Position numbers and translations under genes: made by a program. Shown here one piece after another: positions 9,178 to 23,989 of a DNA stretch of 64,000 nucleotides. Position 1 is the stretch's first letter, and each line of letters opens with the position of its first letter. The notes beneath the pieces were generated by a model. It was not told where the DNA came from and did no database searches. It was given only the letters and a program-made list of their open reading frames with translations. The DNA is from Bosea sp. RAC05. Its GTDB lineage: Bacteria > Pseudomonadota > Alphaproteobacteria > Rhizobiales > Beijerinckiaceae. Where the stretch lies: NCBI RefSeq assembly GCF_001713455.1, contig NZ_CP016464.1, positions 4,512,001 to 4,576,000 of the forward strand, in the 5' to 3' direction.

Positions 9178-10062
9178 TCACAGACGGTCCAGCAGCCGCT
9201 CGAGTTCCTGCCGCAGCTGCGGCCCGAGATCCTGGCGGTCGAGCGCATAGGCGACATTGGCCGCCAGGAAGCCCATCTTCGAGCCGGTGTCGTAGATGTC
9301 GCCGTCGAACCGCACGGCGTGGAAGGGCTCCAGACGCGACAGCGCGATCATCGAATCGGTCAGCTGGATCTCGCCGCCCGCGCCGGGCTCCTGGTTGGCG
9401 AGCAGGTTGAAGATCGTCGGCTGCAGGATGTAGCGGCCGGTGATGTGCAGGTTGGACGGCGCCGTTCCCCTGGCCGGCTTCTCGACCATCTTGGTCACCT
9501 TCGAGACCTTGGCCTCGCGCTTCTCGACACCGACGATGCCGTATTGATGCGTCTGGTCGTCGGGCACCGGCGCCACGGCGATGTGGTTGCCGCCATGCTT
9601 GTTGTAGGCGTCGATCAGCTCGGCGAGGCAGCCCTTGCCATGAGTGTGGTGCAGCATGTCCGGCAGCAGCAGCGCGAAGGGCTCGTCGTCGCCGATGATG
9701 TCGCGCGCGCACCAGACCGCGTGCCCCAGCCCCAGCGGCTGCTGCTGGCGGGTGAAGCTCGTCGCGCCGGCCAGCGGCAGATCGGCCGCCAGCGCCTCGA
9801 GCTCAGCCGTCTTGTTGCGCTTGCGCAGCGTGTCTTCCAGCTCATAGGCGAAGTCGAAATGATCCTCGATCACCGCCTTGTTGCGGCCGGTGATGAAGAC
9901 GAAATGCTCGATGCCGGCGGCGCGGGCCTCATCCACCACATGCTGGAGGGCGGGCCGGTCGACGACCGTCAGCATCTCTTTCGGGATCGCCTTGGTCGCG
10001 GGGAGAAAGCGAGTGCCGAGACCGGCGACGGGAAAGACGGCCTTGCGGATGCGTTTCGACAT
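9178..10062 (-). CDS. galU: UTP--glucose-1-phosphate uridylyltransferase
   Basis: 294 aa. It makes UDP-glucose from UTP and glucose-1-phosphate in the cytosol. The N-terminal nucleotide-binding motif is [19 protein letters not shown]; later [19 protein letters not shown] and EIQLTDSM are characteristic of bacterial GalU. It is divergent from galE, whose product interconverts UDP-glucose and UDP-galactose. Together they feed cell-surface polysaccharide synthesis. Confidence 0.96.
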   Translation of the reverse strand: MSKRIRKAVFPVAGLGTRFLPATKAIPKEMLTVVDRPALQHVVDEARAAGIEHFVFITGRNKAVIEDHFDFAYELEDTLRKRNKTAELEALAADLPLAGATSFTRQQQPLGLGHAVWCARDIIGDDEPFALLLPDMLHHTHGKGCLAELIDAYNKHGGNHIAVAPVPDDQTHQYGIVGVEKREAKVSKVTKMVEKPARGTAPSNLHITGRYILQPTIFNLLANQEPGAGGEIQLTDSMIALSRLEPFHAVRFDGDIYDTGSKMGFLAANVAYALDRQDLGPQLRQELERLLDRL

Positions 10063-10237
10063 GGAAGGTCCATTTGGCGCCCCGGCCTGGCGTGGCTGCG
10101 GCGGTGCGGGTTGAAAAGCGGCCTGCTCACGGCTTGTACGAAACCGGTCGCATCGTAGTAGAAGCAGAATGTGCTTGCGAGACCGTGAACGCCTGTTGCA
10201 TGGGGCGGTTCCTGCCGGCGGAAGGTGACGACGGGCT

Positions 10238-11227
10238 ATGGCGGTACTTGTTTCGGGCGGAGCCGGCTATATCGGCAGCCACATGGTTCTGGAACTGCTC
10301 GACCGTGGCGAAAACGTGGTCGTTCTGGACAATCTCTCGACCGGCTTCTGGTGGGCCGTGCCGAAGGAGGTGCCGCTGATCCAGGGCGACATCGGCGACC
10401 AGGACCTCCTTGCGCGCATCATCGCCGAGCACGGCATCACCGAGATCGCCCATTTCGCCGCCAAGATCGTCGTTCCCGAATCCGTCGCCGACCCGTTGGG
10501 CTACTATTTCAACAACACCGTGAAGACCCGCGCCCTCCTGGAGAGCGCGGTGCGCGGCGGCGTCCGCCGGATCATCTTTTCCTCCACCGCCGCGGTCTAT
10601 GGCGAACCCGCGGTCAGCCCCGTGCCGGAGGAGATCGACCTTAACCCGATCAACCCCTATGGCCGCTCGAAGCTGATGAGCGAGTGGATGCTCGCCGACA
10701 CGGCGAAGGCGCATGGGCTGGCCTATGTCGTGCTGCGCTATTTCAACGTCGCCGGCGCCGACCCGCGGGGCCGCTCCGGCCAGTCCTCGCCCAATGCGAC
10801 GCATTTGATCAAGGTGGCGGGCCAGGCCGCCCTCGGGCAGCGTCCGGGCCTCGAGGTCTTCGGCACCGACTATCCCACGCCGGACGGCACCTGCATCCGC
10901 GACTACATCCACGTCACCGATCTTGCCCGCGCGCACATCGCCGCGCTCGAGCATCTGCGCGGCAGCGGCGAAAGCCTCACCCTGAATTGCGGCTATGGCC
11001 GCGGCTATTCGGTCAAGGAGGTGGTCGAGGTCGTCAAGAAGGTCTCGGGCGTCGATTTCCCGGTCAAGCTCTCGGGCCGTCGCGCCGGCGATCCGGCCTC
11101 GCTGGTGGCGAAGGCCGATCGCATCCGCAGCGAGCTCGGCTGGACGCCGGAACATGACGACCTCGAGGAGATCGTCCGCCAGGCCCTGACCTGGGAGGAG
11201 AAGCTGAAGACCCGCAACGCGATGTGA
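10238..11227 (+). CDS. galE: UDP-glucose 4-epimerase
   Basis: 329 aa, an extended short-chain dehydrogenase. GGAGYIGSH (7-15) binds [14 protein letters not shown] carries the catalytic serine region, and Y141-GRS-K145 is the YxxxK pair. The C-terminal half contains [12 protein letters not shown], typical of GalE. It is divergent from galU, with 175 bases between the starts. No downstream partner is cotranscribed. Confidence 0.95.
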   Translation: MAVLVSGGAGYIGSHMVLELLDRGENVVVLDNLSTGFWWAVPKEVPLIQGDIGDQDLLARIIAEHGITEIAHFAAKIVVPESVADPLGYYFNNTVKTRALLESAVRGGVRRIIFSSTAAVYGEPAVSPVPEEIDLNPINPYGRSKLMSEWMLADTAKAHGLAYVVLRYFNVAGADPRGRSGQSSPNATHLIKVAGQAALGQRPGLEVFGTDYPTPDGTCIRDYIHVTDLARAHIAALEHLRGSGESLTLNCGYGRGYSVKEVVEVVKKVSGVDFPVKLSGRRAGDPASLVAKADRIRSELGWTPEHDDLEEIVRQALTWEEKLKTRNAM

Positions 11228-11279
11228 AGGCATCGACGCGGCCGGCTGCGACACCCCGCCCCCGTCATTGCCGCCGGGC

Positions 11280-11294
11280 TTAACCTTTGGTTAA
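11280..11294. promoter_or_regulatory. CtrA box TTAA-N7-TTAA before the lytic transglycosylase
   Basis: TTAACCTTTGGTTAA is an exact TTAA-N7-TTAA match and includes the preferred TTAACC half-site. It lies 53 bases upstream of the chosen transglycosylase ATG, in the range expected for a CtrA-activated promoter. This implies cell-cycle control of a murein-remodelling enzyme. Confidence 0.55.
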
Positions 11295-11346
11295 TCTTGT
11301 TCGGGCGCTCTGGAGCGGTCCCTCTCTCCAGCCGTCCGAGTGTTCC

Positions 11347-12564
11347 ATGCGCCTGTCCGTCATCGCCGCAACGGCCCTGATCAGCCTGGCGCCCGCCTTC
11401 GCCCAGACCACGGGCTCGATCGGCGGCCCGGCCGCCGCGGCCCGCCCGGCCCAGGGCGACTTCGCCGCCTTCCTGCAGCGGCTCTGGCCGCTGGCCCAGG
11501 CCCGCGGCGTCTCGCGCACGACCTTCGACGCCGCCTTCCGCGGCGTGACCCCGGACCCCGCCATCGAGGCGCTGACCCGGAAGCAGTCCGAGTTCACCGC
11601 CCCGATCTGGGGCTACCTCAACAGCGCGGTGGGCGGCACGCGCATCCCGCGCGGCCGCGACGCGGCGGCCGACAATGCCGGGCTCCTGGCCCAGGTCGAG
11701 GCACGCTACGGCGTGCCGCGCGAGATCGTGCTGGGCGTCTGGGGCATGGAAACCAACTACGGCTCCTTCAAGGGCGACAAGGACACGATCCGCTCGCTCG
11801 CGACGCTCGCCCATCTGCGCTATCGCGGCGACTTCTTCCGCGACGAACTCCTCACCGCGCTCGAGCTGATCCAGGAAGGCCATGTCGAGCGCCGCGAACT
11901 GCGCGGCTCCTGGGCCGGCGCGATGGGGCACACCCAGTTCATGCCGTCGAGCTATCGCAAATACGCGGTCGACTTCACCGGCGACGGCCATGCCGACATC
12001 TGGACCTCGACCGCCGACGCGCTCGCCTCCACCGCCAACTATCTCAAGGGCTATGGCTGGGTGCCGGGCCTGCCCTGGGGTCTCGAGGTCACGCTGCCTG
12101 ACGGCTTCGACCACAAGCTCAACCGGGCGAGCTTCTCGCAGTTCGCCTCGGCCGGCGTACGCAAGGCCGATGGCGGGCGGCTGCCCTCCTCCGGCGAGGG
12201 ACGGCTGTTCTACCCCGCCGGCCATCGCGGCCCGGTGATGCTGCTCACCGCGAATTTCGACGTCATCAAGAAGTACAACTCGTCGGACGCCTATGCGCTC
12301 GCCGTCGGCCATCTCGGCGACCGCATCATGGGCCGCCCCGCCATCCAGGCGGACTGGCCGGTCCAGGCGCCGCGCCTCGACAAATCCGGCATCCAGGACC
12401 TGCAGCGCCGGCTCAAGGCGCTCGGCCTCTACGACCACGACGCCGACGGGCGCATCGGCACCGGCACCCGCGAGGCCGTGCGCCAGTACCAGCTCCGCCA
12501 GGGCGAGATCGCCGATGGCTGGCCGACGCCGGCCCTGCTGGCGCGGCTGCGCACGGCCCGCTGA
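11347..12564 (+). CDS. lytic murein transglycosylase (MltB-like, SLT_2) with peptidoglycan-binding domain
   Basis: 405 aa. A signal peptide (residues 1-20, ending APAFAQ) directs export. The SLT_2/MltB-type domain spans about 38-330, with the catalytic glutamate E135 in GVWGMETNYGSFKG and GAMGHTQFMPSSY downstream. A PG_binding_1 domain (about 345-405; IQDLQRRLKALGLYDHDADG) ends the protein. The family cleaves MurNAc-GlcNAc bonds to give 1,6-anhydro ends. ATG 11347 is chosen because the signal peptide starts there. A CtrA-type box lies just upstream. The DUF459 gene follows on the same strand. Confidence 0.92.
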   Translation: MRLSVIAATALISLAPAFAQTTGSIGGPAAAARPAQGDFAAFLQRLWPLAQARGVSRTTFDAAFRGVTPDPAIEALTRKQSEFTAPIWGYLNSAVGGTRIPRGRDAAADNAGLLAQVEARYGVPREIVLGVWGMETNYGSFKGDKDTIRSLATLAHLRYRGDFFRDELLTALELIQEGHVERRELRGSWAGAMGHTQFMPSSYRKYAVDFTGDGHADIWTSTADALASTANYLKGYGWVPGLPWGLEVTLPDGFDHKLNRASFSQFASAGVRKADGGRLPSSGEGRLFYPAGHRGPVMLLTANFDVIKKYNSSDAYALAVGHLGDRIMGRPAIQADWPVQAPRLDKSGIQDLQRRLKALGLYDHDADGRIGTGTREAVRQYQLRQGEIADGWPTPALLARLRTAR

Positions 12565-12626
12565 CGGGCGCACCGTCTTCCGCTATGATGGCGCCGCCCC
12601 GCACAGGGGCGCGGATCGAGAGCCCG

Positions 12627-13847
12627 ATGCGTTTGCGCGCCCTCTTCACGATGCTGGCGGCCGCCGGCCTGCTGCTCCTGACCGGGGGGCCGCCGTCGCT
12701 CGCGCAGCAGGCGCGCCAGCCGCAACCGCCGCAGCAGCAGCGCAGCCTGTTCCAGCTCTTCTGGCAGCAGCCCCAGCAGCCCCAGGCGGTCCAGCCGCAG
12801 CGCCAGCGCGTCGCGCCGGTGGCCCGGCGCCGCCCGGCCGCCCCCGTCGTCGTCCGCGACGACCCCGTGATCCCCAAGGTCGACGTCGCCCACCACATCC
12901 TCGTCATCGGCGACTCGCTCGCCAACCTGCTGGCCGACGGGCTGGAGGAAGCACTGGATGACCGGCCCGATCTCGCCGTGATCGCGCGGGCGAAACCGGA
13001 CTCGGGCCTCGTCCGCAGCGACTTCCACGACTGGCCCAAGGTCGCCGCCGAACTCGTCGCCGGCGATGCCAAGATCGGGCTCGGCGTCATGCTGGTCGGC
13101 CTCAACGACCGGCAGGCGATCCGCGAGGGCGACATCGTCCACGAGCCGCTCAGCCCGCGCTGGCTCGAACTCTATCGCGAGCGCATCAATGCCGTCGCGC
13201 AGGCCTTCGCGGCACGGCGCGTCCCGCTGATCTGGGTCGGGGCGCCGCCGGTGCAGAATGCGCGGCTCTCCGCCGATCTGGTGACCTTCAACGAGCAGTA
13301 CCGCCAGCAGGTCGAGCGCGCCGGCGGGCAATATGTCGATCTCTGGGGCGCCTTCGTCGATGCGGAGAACCGCTACGCCGCGATGGGCCCCGACGTCTCC
13401 GGCCAGCCGGCGCGGCTGCGGCTCGGCGACGGCATCCACTTCACCGCGGTCGGGGCCCGCAAGGCCGCACATTTCGTCGATGTGCTGGTGCGCCGGATGT
13501 TCGAGCCGGGAACCCAGGGCAGCGTGATCGCCCTGCCCGTCTCGCCCGAGACCGGAGCCCCGACCAATCCCGAGCTGCAGCCCGGCGGCATCGAGCGCCT
13601 GATCGACCAGATGGTCGCGGGCCTGCCCGTGATCAGCCTGCCGGCCGCGCTCCAGGCCAAGCCCGCGGCCGGCCCGATCCTGCCGCTGACCGGCACGGCG
13701 GGGCCCGGCGATCAGGCGCTGCTGGTCTCGATCCCCGAGGCGCGCGGCCGCGGCGAGATCGCCGGCCAGCTCGACCGCATCTTCGGCGAGGGCATCCTGC
13801 CCGAACCGAAGCCGGGGCGGATGGACGATCACCGCTGGCCGCGGTGA
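12627..13847 (+). CDS. DUF459 SGNH/GDSL-type hydrolase, exported
   Basis: 406 aa from ATG 12627. A hydrophobic signal segment (residues 4-20) is followed by a Gln/Pro-rich linker (about 28-62) and an SGNH hydrolase domain starting at ILVIGDSLANLL, with the nucleophile S97. The C-terminal catalytic DxxH is in GDGIHFTAVG. DUF459 proteins are periplasmic SGNH enzymes often found near peptidoglycan or cellulose genes; some O-deacetylate polysaccharides. Its position 62 bases after the lytic transglycosylase suggests a cell-wall or capsule substrate. Confidence 0.85.
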   Translation: MRLRALFTMLAAAGLLLLTGGPPSLAQQARQPQPPQQQRSLFQLFWQQPQQPQAVQPQRQRVAPVARRRPAAPVVVRDDPVIPKVDVAHHILVIGDSLANLLADGLEEALDDRPDLAVIARAKPDSGLVRSDFHDWPKVAAELVAGDAKIGLGVMLVGLNDRQAIREGDIVHEPLSPRWLELYRERINAVAQAFAARRVPLIWVGAPPVQNARLSADLVTFNEQYRQQVERAGGQYVDLWGAFVDAENRYAAMGPDVSGQPARLRLGDGIHFTAVGARKAAHFVDVLVRRMFEPGTQGSVIALPVSPETGAPTNPELQPGGIERLIDQMVAGLPVISLPAALQAKPAAGPILPLTGTAGPGDQALLVSIPEARGRGEIAGQLDRIFGEGILPEPKPGRMDDHRWPR

Positions 13848-13861
13848 GGCCCTGGGCCAGC

Positions 13862-13955
13862 CGTCATTCTCGGGCGCAGCGAAGCGCAGACCCGAGACTC
13901 TCGTGACGAAAAGCCACTGGTTTCCGAGATGGCCGGGTCAAGCCCGACCATGACG
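13862..13955 (+). repeat. dispersed intergenic repeat, copy 1
   Basis: This stretch starts CGTCATTCTCGGGC and ends GCCCGACCATGACG, with imperfect inverted halves (CTCGGGC...GACCCGAG and GGCCGGGTCAAGCCCGACC). A second copy lies in the opposite orientation at 62686-62778. It fills the gap between the convergent DUF459 gene and gltD. The ends form hairpins, so it may also act as a terminator. Confidence 0.75.
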
Positions 13956-13964
13956 CTCTCCGCC

Positions 13965-15389
<1,425 letters not shown>

Positions 15390-15395
15390 CAGCCC

Positions 15396-20096
<4,701 letters not shown>

Positions 20097-20290
20097 CGTC
20101 AAACCCCGCTTGCCACCGCCCGCCCAGCTTCCGCCAGGGGACCTCCTTGAGTCCATATCACCCTTCGCCCACCCTGGGCCGCCGATCCCGCGCCGGCTTT
20201 TTCAAGCCGCAGCAAGGACGGGGCCAGCATGGCCGGGGGCTCGTTCGTCGGAGGTGGCTTGCGCTGGTCTCGGGGCGCCCGCGTCCTCCG

Positions 20291-20324
20291 CAGGCGCTGA
20301 GGGCTTGTCGCCCTGCCGCGCCTG
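20291..20324. terminator. strong hairpin after the small basic ORF
   Basis: Nested inverted repeats: outer CAGGCGC/GCGCCTG and inner AGGGC/GCCCT around a five-base loop. On the minus strand it starts immediately after the stop of the 22-codon ORF. There is no T-run, so it may be a stabilising 3' hairpin rather than an efficient intrinsic terminator. Confidence 0.5.
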
Positions 20325-20393
20325 TCAGGCTGCCGCTTTGCGGGCGGCACGCGTACGAGTGGTTTTGGCGTGTTTGACCGTACCCTTCGTCAT
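20325..20393 (-). CDS. candidate 22-residue Lys/Arg/Ala-rich peptide
   Basis: An ATG at 20393 with GGAG seven bases upstream opens a short frame rich in Lys, Arg, Thr and Ala, starting MTKGTVKHAKTTR and ending RAARKAAA. It is followed directly by a strong hairpin and preceded by a 25-bp dyad at 20455-20479. The composition resembles histone-H1-like tails and small nucleic-acid-binding peptides. No family is recognised, and such a short frame could be chance; the ribosome-binding site and hairpin are the support. Confidence 0.35.
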   Translation of the reverse strand: MTKGTVKHAKTTRTRAARKAAA

Positions 20394-20691
20394 CGATCCG
20401 CTCCGTTGCGATGGCACGACCGCACCCTTTACAGGACCAGTCTGCGCGGCGAAAAATGGGACAGCAACACTGTCCTATTCCGTCAATTTGCCAGAATTCC
20501 AATCTCCGCACAAGCGGTGATTCGGCGCAGCCGCGAAATTTTATGTTCATTTCAGAGGCAGCCTCGACATTTCCGGGATGAAGGCGTCAACCCGACGCAC
20601 ACTTCCTGTCGGATCGCCGCAAATGGCGCACTGGCGGCCGAGACGGCGGCAGCCTAGAACGGAACCCCGCAATCCGCCGGCGGACCCCGTC
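20394..20691. other. AT-rich intergenic region with a dyad
   Basis: Together with 20097-20290 this fills the gap between gltB and the MAPEG gene. At 20455-20479 lies the dyad AATGGGACAG-CAACA-CTGTCCTATT (9 of 10 positions pair). On the minus strand TTGACG (20481-20486) precedes it and might be a -35 element for the small basic ORF. Short open frames here lack ribosome-binding sites and sensible composition, and I call none of them genes. Confidence 0.45.
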
Positions 20692-21084
20692 ATGCCCCTC
20701 GTCATCGTCCCCATCTATGCCGCGCTGCTGGCACTCCTCTTCGTGATGCTGTCGCTGGCCGTGGTCCGGCAGCGGCGCAGCGGCCGCGTCGCCATCGGCA
20801 CCGCCGGCGACCGCGAGCTCGAGCGGCGGGTCCGGGTCCACGGCAATTTCGCCGAATACACGCCGCTCGCCCTGCTGCTGCTGGCGATGGCCGAGTTTCG
20901 TGGCGCACCTGGCCTGCTGCTGCACGGGCTCTGCCTGCTCCTCCTCGTCGGCCGGGCGAGCCATGCCTGGGGCGTCTCGCATCTCGACGAGGATCTGCGC
21001 TTCCGCGTCGCCGGCATGGTCGCGACCTTCGCGGCCCTGATCGCGGCGGCGCTGACGCTGCTCGTGCAGGCGCTGGTCAGGTAG
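20692..21084 (+). CDS. MAPEG family membrane protein
   Basis: 130 aa with four hydrophobic segments. RELERRVRVHGNFAEYTPLAL is the conserved loop of the MAPEG (eicosanoid/glutathione) family, followed by GRASHAWGVS. Bacterial MAPEG proteins are integral membrane proteins, some with glutathione-dependent activity; the substrate is unknown. ATG 20692 was chosen because the first membrane helix begins at once; the longer frame to 20578 is not credible. Confidence 0.85.
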   Translation: MPLVIVPIYAALLALLFVMLSLAVVRQRRSGRVAIGTAGDRELERRVRVHGNFAEYTPLALLLLAMAEFRGAPGLLLHGLCLLLLVGRASHAWGVSHLDEDLRFRVAGMVATFAALIAAALTLLVQALVR

Positions 21085-21133
21085 GCGCCGCGAGCTCTTG
21101 GCGCCGGCGCCGCCGGGCTCTATCGCAGACGGC

Positions 21134-22198
21134 ATGAACTTCATCAGCGACAACATCGCGGGCGCGAGCCCGAAGGTCATGGCCGCGATCGCCGCCGCCA
21201 ATGACGGGGCGGCCTCGGCCTATGGCACGGATGGCTGGACGCAGGCCGCCGAGCGACGCATCGCCGAGATCTTCGAGCGGGAGGTCGCGGTCTTCCTCGT
21301 CACCAGCGGCACGGCGGCCAATGCCCTGGCGCTGGCGAGCCTGACCCGCCCCTGGGGCGCCGTGATCACCCATGACGAGAGCCATGTCGCCGACGACGAA
21401 TGCGGCGCGCCGGAGTTCTTCAGCGACGGCGCCAAGCTGATCGGCCTGCCCGGCGCCGGCAACAAGCTCGCGCCCGCGGACGTGACGCAGACGCTGGCGC
21501 GCTTCCGCGAGGGCGCGCTGCACCAGGTCCAGCCGCAGGCGCTCTCGATCACCCAGGCGACCGAGTGCGGCACCATCTACACCCCCGACGAGATCCGGGC
21601 GCTGAAGGCGGCCGCCGCGCCGCGCGGCCTGGCCCTGCACATGGACGGCGCCCGCTTCGCCAATGCGCTGGTGACGCTGGGCTGCAGCCCCGCGGAGACG
21701 ACCTGGAAGGCCGGCGTCGACGTGCTCACCTTCGGTGGCACCAAGAACGGCGCCTGGGCGGCGGAAGCCGTCGTGTTCTTCGACCCCGCCCGCGCGGCCG
21801 AGATGAAATGGCGCCGCAAGCGCGCCGGCCAGACGCTCTCCAAGGGCCGGCTGATCGGCGCCCAGTTCGAGGGGCTGCTCGCCGACGGGCACTGGCTCGA
21901 TCTGGCCCGCCACGCCAATGCGCTGGCGCAACGCCTCGCCCAGGCCGTCGTGGCCAGCGGTCAGGCCCGCCTCGCCTGGCCCTGCCAGGCCAATGAAGTG
22001 TTTCCGATCTTGTCCCCCGCCCTGCAGGCACGGCTGAAGGCGGCCGGCGTCGGCTATCTCGACTGGTCGGCGCGCGCCCTTCCGGAGGGCGAGGCCCTGG
22101 CCGAAGGGGAGGTCGTCGGCCGCTTCGTCATGTCCTTCGCGACGCCGGAGGCCGAGGTGGAACGCCTCATTGCCCTGTTCACGGCGCGCGTTGGCTGA
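21134..22198 (+). CDS. low-specificity L-threonine aldolase-like PLP enzyme
   Basis: 354 aa, a fold-type I pyridoxal-phosphate enzyme of the beta-eliminating lyase family. MNFISDNIAGASPKVMAAI opens the protein, THDESHVADDECGAPEF and LHMDGARFANALV give the cofactor-contacting residues, and LTFGGTKNGAW carries the Schiff-base lysine. Members cleave threonine or allo-threonine to glycine and acetaldehyde. No linked pathway genes are seen. Confidence 0.9.
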   Translation: MNFISDNIAGASPKVMAAIAAANDGAASAYGTDGWTQAAERRIAEIFEREVAVFLVTSGTAANALALASLTRPWGAVITHDESHVADDECGAPEFFSDGAKLIGLPGAGNKLAPADVTQTLARFREGALHQVQPQALSITQATECGTIYTPDEIRALKAAAAPRGLALHMDGARFANALVTLGCSPAETTWKAGVDVLTFGGTKNGAWAAEAVVFFDPARAAEMKWRRKRAGQTLSKGRLIGAQFEGLLADGHWLDLARHANALAQRLAQAVVASGQARLAWPCQANEVFPILSPALQARLKAAGVGYLDWSARALPEGEALAEGEVVGRFVMSFATPEAEVERLIALFTARVG

Positions 22199-22287
22199 CA
22201 TCGCTCCCGGTTTCAGCCCCACCCCCGCCGCAATCCCTAAGGAAGACTGAAGACCTGTCAGTTCGTCCTTGGAAAGGGATGCTCCCC

Positions 22288-23223
22288 ATGGCCATTCGAT
22301 CGACCGCGGCGCGGCGCAGCACGTTGATGGGGGTGGCCGTCGCCGGTGCCCTCGCCGGCGCGACCGGCTCCGCATCGGCCCAGTACTATCTCTATGACGA
22401 CGCGCCCTATCTCGAGCAGCGCTTCGGCTATGGCTATCGCTACCTCGCCCCGCGCCCCCCGGCACCGATTCCGCAGCGGGCTCTGGGCCGCATCGCGGCG
22501 CGTGACTATGGGCTCACGCGCGTCGACCGCACCATCGCGACCGGCTCGGCCTATGTCGTCGATGGCCGCACCCGCTCGGGCGCCCGCGTCAGGCTGATCC
22601 TCGACCCCTATAGCGGGCAGGTTCTCGACGAGATCGTCCTCCAGGCCCCGCCGCGCACGGCCCCTCGCGTCGCCCGGACCGACCCGCGCGACGAGCCCAG
22701 GCCGCGCGCGCCGCGCCTCACGCCACAACCGCCCGAGCGGCCCGCCCCGCTCAAGCCGCCCGGCCAGGCGACCGCGCCCGCCACGGTGATCCCGCCCTCG
22801 CCCGCCGCGCCGCCCAAGGCCGAGCCGGCACCCACGCAGGAGCGCAAGGCTCCGGCCTCGGCCAGCGCACCGGCGACACAGACCCCGCCCGCCCCCGCCG
22901 CCCCGCCACGGGCCGAGCCGGCCCCGCCCGCCCCCAAGCCCCCGGCCGAGGCTGCGGCTCCCGCCACGAGCATGCCACCTGCCCCCACCGCACCGGCGGC
23001 GCCGACGCCGGGCACCACCGACCCGGCCACGGGTGCGGAGAAGCCCCGCCTGGTCAACCCGAGCGATGTCCGCGGCAGCGAGACCGGCGAGCGTACGCCG
23101 CCGCTCGCCCGCTCCGACAATCCCGGCATCCCGGCGCAGCTTCCACCGGTCCAGCCGCAGGATTCGACCTCGGCCCAGCCCCGGCCCGAGACCCCCGCTG
23201 TTCCCGTCGTGCCGATGGATTGA
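22288..23223 (+). CDS. exported proline/alanine-rich protein
   Basis: 311 aa. A signal peptide (to about residue 30, ASAQYY) is followed by a Tyr-rich stretch (YYLYDDAPYLEQRFGYGYRY), a small conserved-looking domain (about 60-120; VRLILDPYSGQVLDEIVLQ) and then a long low-complexity region of Pro/Ala/Glu/Lys repeats to the end. It is probably a periplasmic or envelope protein spanning the cell wall. The compact part resembles a PepSY/YpeB-like beta-sheet by pattern only. ATG 22288 has AAAGGG nine bases upstream; ATG 22279 is the alternative. Confidence 0.75.
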   Translation: MAIRSTAARRSTLMGVAVAGALAGATGSASAQYYLYDDAPYLEQRFGYGYRYLAPRPPAPIPQRALGRIAARDYGLTRVDRTIATGSAYVVDGRTRSGARVRLILDPYSGQVLDEIVLQAPPRTAPRVARTDPRDEPRPRAPRLTPQPPERPAPLKPPGQATAPATVIPPSPAAPPKAEPAPTQERKAPASASAPATQTPPAPAAPPRAEPAPPAPKPPAEAAAPATSMPPAPTAPAAPTPGTTDPATGAEKPRLVNPSDVRGSETGERTPPLARSDNPGIPAQLPPVQPQDSTSAQPRPETPAVPVVPMD

Positions 23224-23249
23224 GACGGCGGCCTCCACCGCACAAATAA

Positions 23250-23275
23250 GGCGCCCCCGGTTCCCCGGGGGCGCC
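23250..23275. terminator. terminator hairpin for hsp20
   Basis: GGCGCCCCCGG pairs with CCGGGGGCGCC across a 4-base loop. On the minus strand it lies 32 bases after the hsp20 stop and is followed by TTATTTG. It also separates the convergent proline-rich gene, so it may serve both. Confidence 0.75.
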
Positions 23276-23306
23276 CTGCCGACCATAAAGACCGAGGGCG
23301 GCCTGG

Positions 23307-23780
23307 TCAGGCGGCCTTGGCGGCCTCGACCTTGGCTTCGATCACCTTGGCGCTGCCGGTGCCGATCGCGATCTGGCGCGGCTTCTTCGCCTCGGGAATC
23401 TCGCGCACGAGATCGATGTGGAGCAGCCCGTTCTCGAGGCTCGCGCCCGTCACCTGGACGTAGTCGGCGAGCTGGAAACGGCGCTCGAAGGCACGCGCGG
23501 CGATGCCCTGATGCAGGATCTCGCGCTTCTCGCCATTGTCGTTGGCCTGCTTCTCGCCGCGCACCGTCAGCGCGTTCTCCTTGCTCTCGATCGAGAGGTC
23601 GGACTCGCCGAAGCCGGCGACCGCGATGGTGATGCGGTAGGCGTTCTCGGCCGTACGCTCGATGTTGTAGGGCGGGTAGCTCGGGGCCGTCTCGGCGCTG
23701 CCGACCTGGTCGAGCAGCGAGAACAGACGATCGAAGCCGACGGTCGAGCGATAGAGCGGGGAAAGATCGAATTGACGCAT
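23307..23780 (-). CDS. small heat shock protein, Hsp20/alpha-crystallin family
   Basis: 157 aa, an ATP-independent holdase chaperone of the IbpA/HspH type. MRQFDLSPLYRSTVGFDRLF is the typical N-terminal arm, YNIERTAENAYRITIAVAGF begins the alpha-crystallin domain and LENGLLHIDLVREIPE ends it. ATG 23780 follows GGAGGACATC. The open frame to 23906 runs through the leader and is not used. The leader has a sigma-32-like promoter and a ROSE-type thermometer motif, so expression is probably heat-induced at two levels. Confidence 0.95.
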   Translation of the reverse strand: MRQFDLSPLYRSTVGFDRLFSLLDQVGSAETAPSYPPYNIERTAENAYRITIAVAGFGESDLSIESKENALTVRGEKQANDNGEKREILHQGIAARAFERRFQLADYVQVTGASLENGLLHIDLVREIPEAKKPRQIAIGTGSAKVIEAKVEAAKAA

Positions 23781-23884
23781 GATGTCCTCCAAAGAAGCGA
23801 CGTTCGTGTCCGGCCCGCCTCGTGATGAGCGCGGGCCCGGTCTGGGGTCGCGCAGCCGTTCCGGCCTGCGCAGAGCTGATCTGG
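23781..23884 (-). promoter_or_regulatory. ROSE-like RNA thermometer in the hsp20 leader
   Basis: The leader between the predicted promoter and the ATG is about 100 nt. Its 3' end reads UCGCUUCUUUGGAGGA on the minus strand. ROSE elements of rhizobial hsp20 genes carry U(U/C)GCU a few bases before the Shine-Dalgarno and pair with it at low temperature; UCGCU five bases before GGAGGA fits exactly. I did not fold the full leader. Confidence 0.55.
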
Positions 23885-23907
23885 GATAGCGTTTTCGGCT
23901 TTTCAAG
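23885..23907 (-). promoter_or_regulatory. sigma-32-type promoter for hsp20
   Basis: On the minus strand CTTGAA (23907-23902) is followed after 12 bases by CTATC (23889-23885). CTTGAA is the heat-shock sigma -35 core, and the spacing is near that of known RpoH promoters. The -10 match is weaker. Confidence 0.45.
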
Positions 23908-23989
23908 AGCCCTCCCGGACGGGCATAAGCGGTAGGGCGGATCAGGGCTGCGTCACCGCCGGGATCGCGCCAGCCGCCGGGAAGCCGCC

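Noticed and set aside
10127..11254. A minus-strand frame covering galE
   Set aside because: galE carries all SDR motifs; the antisense frame has none.
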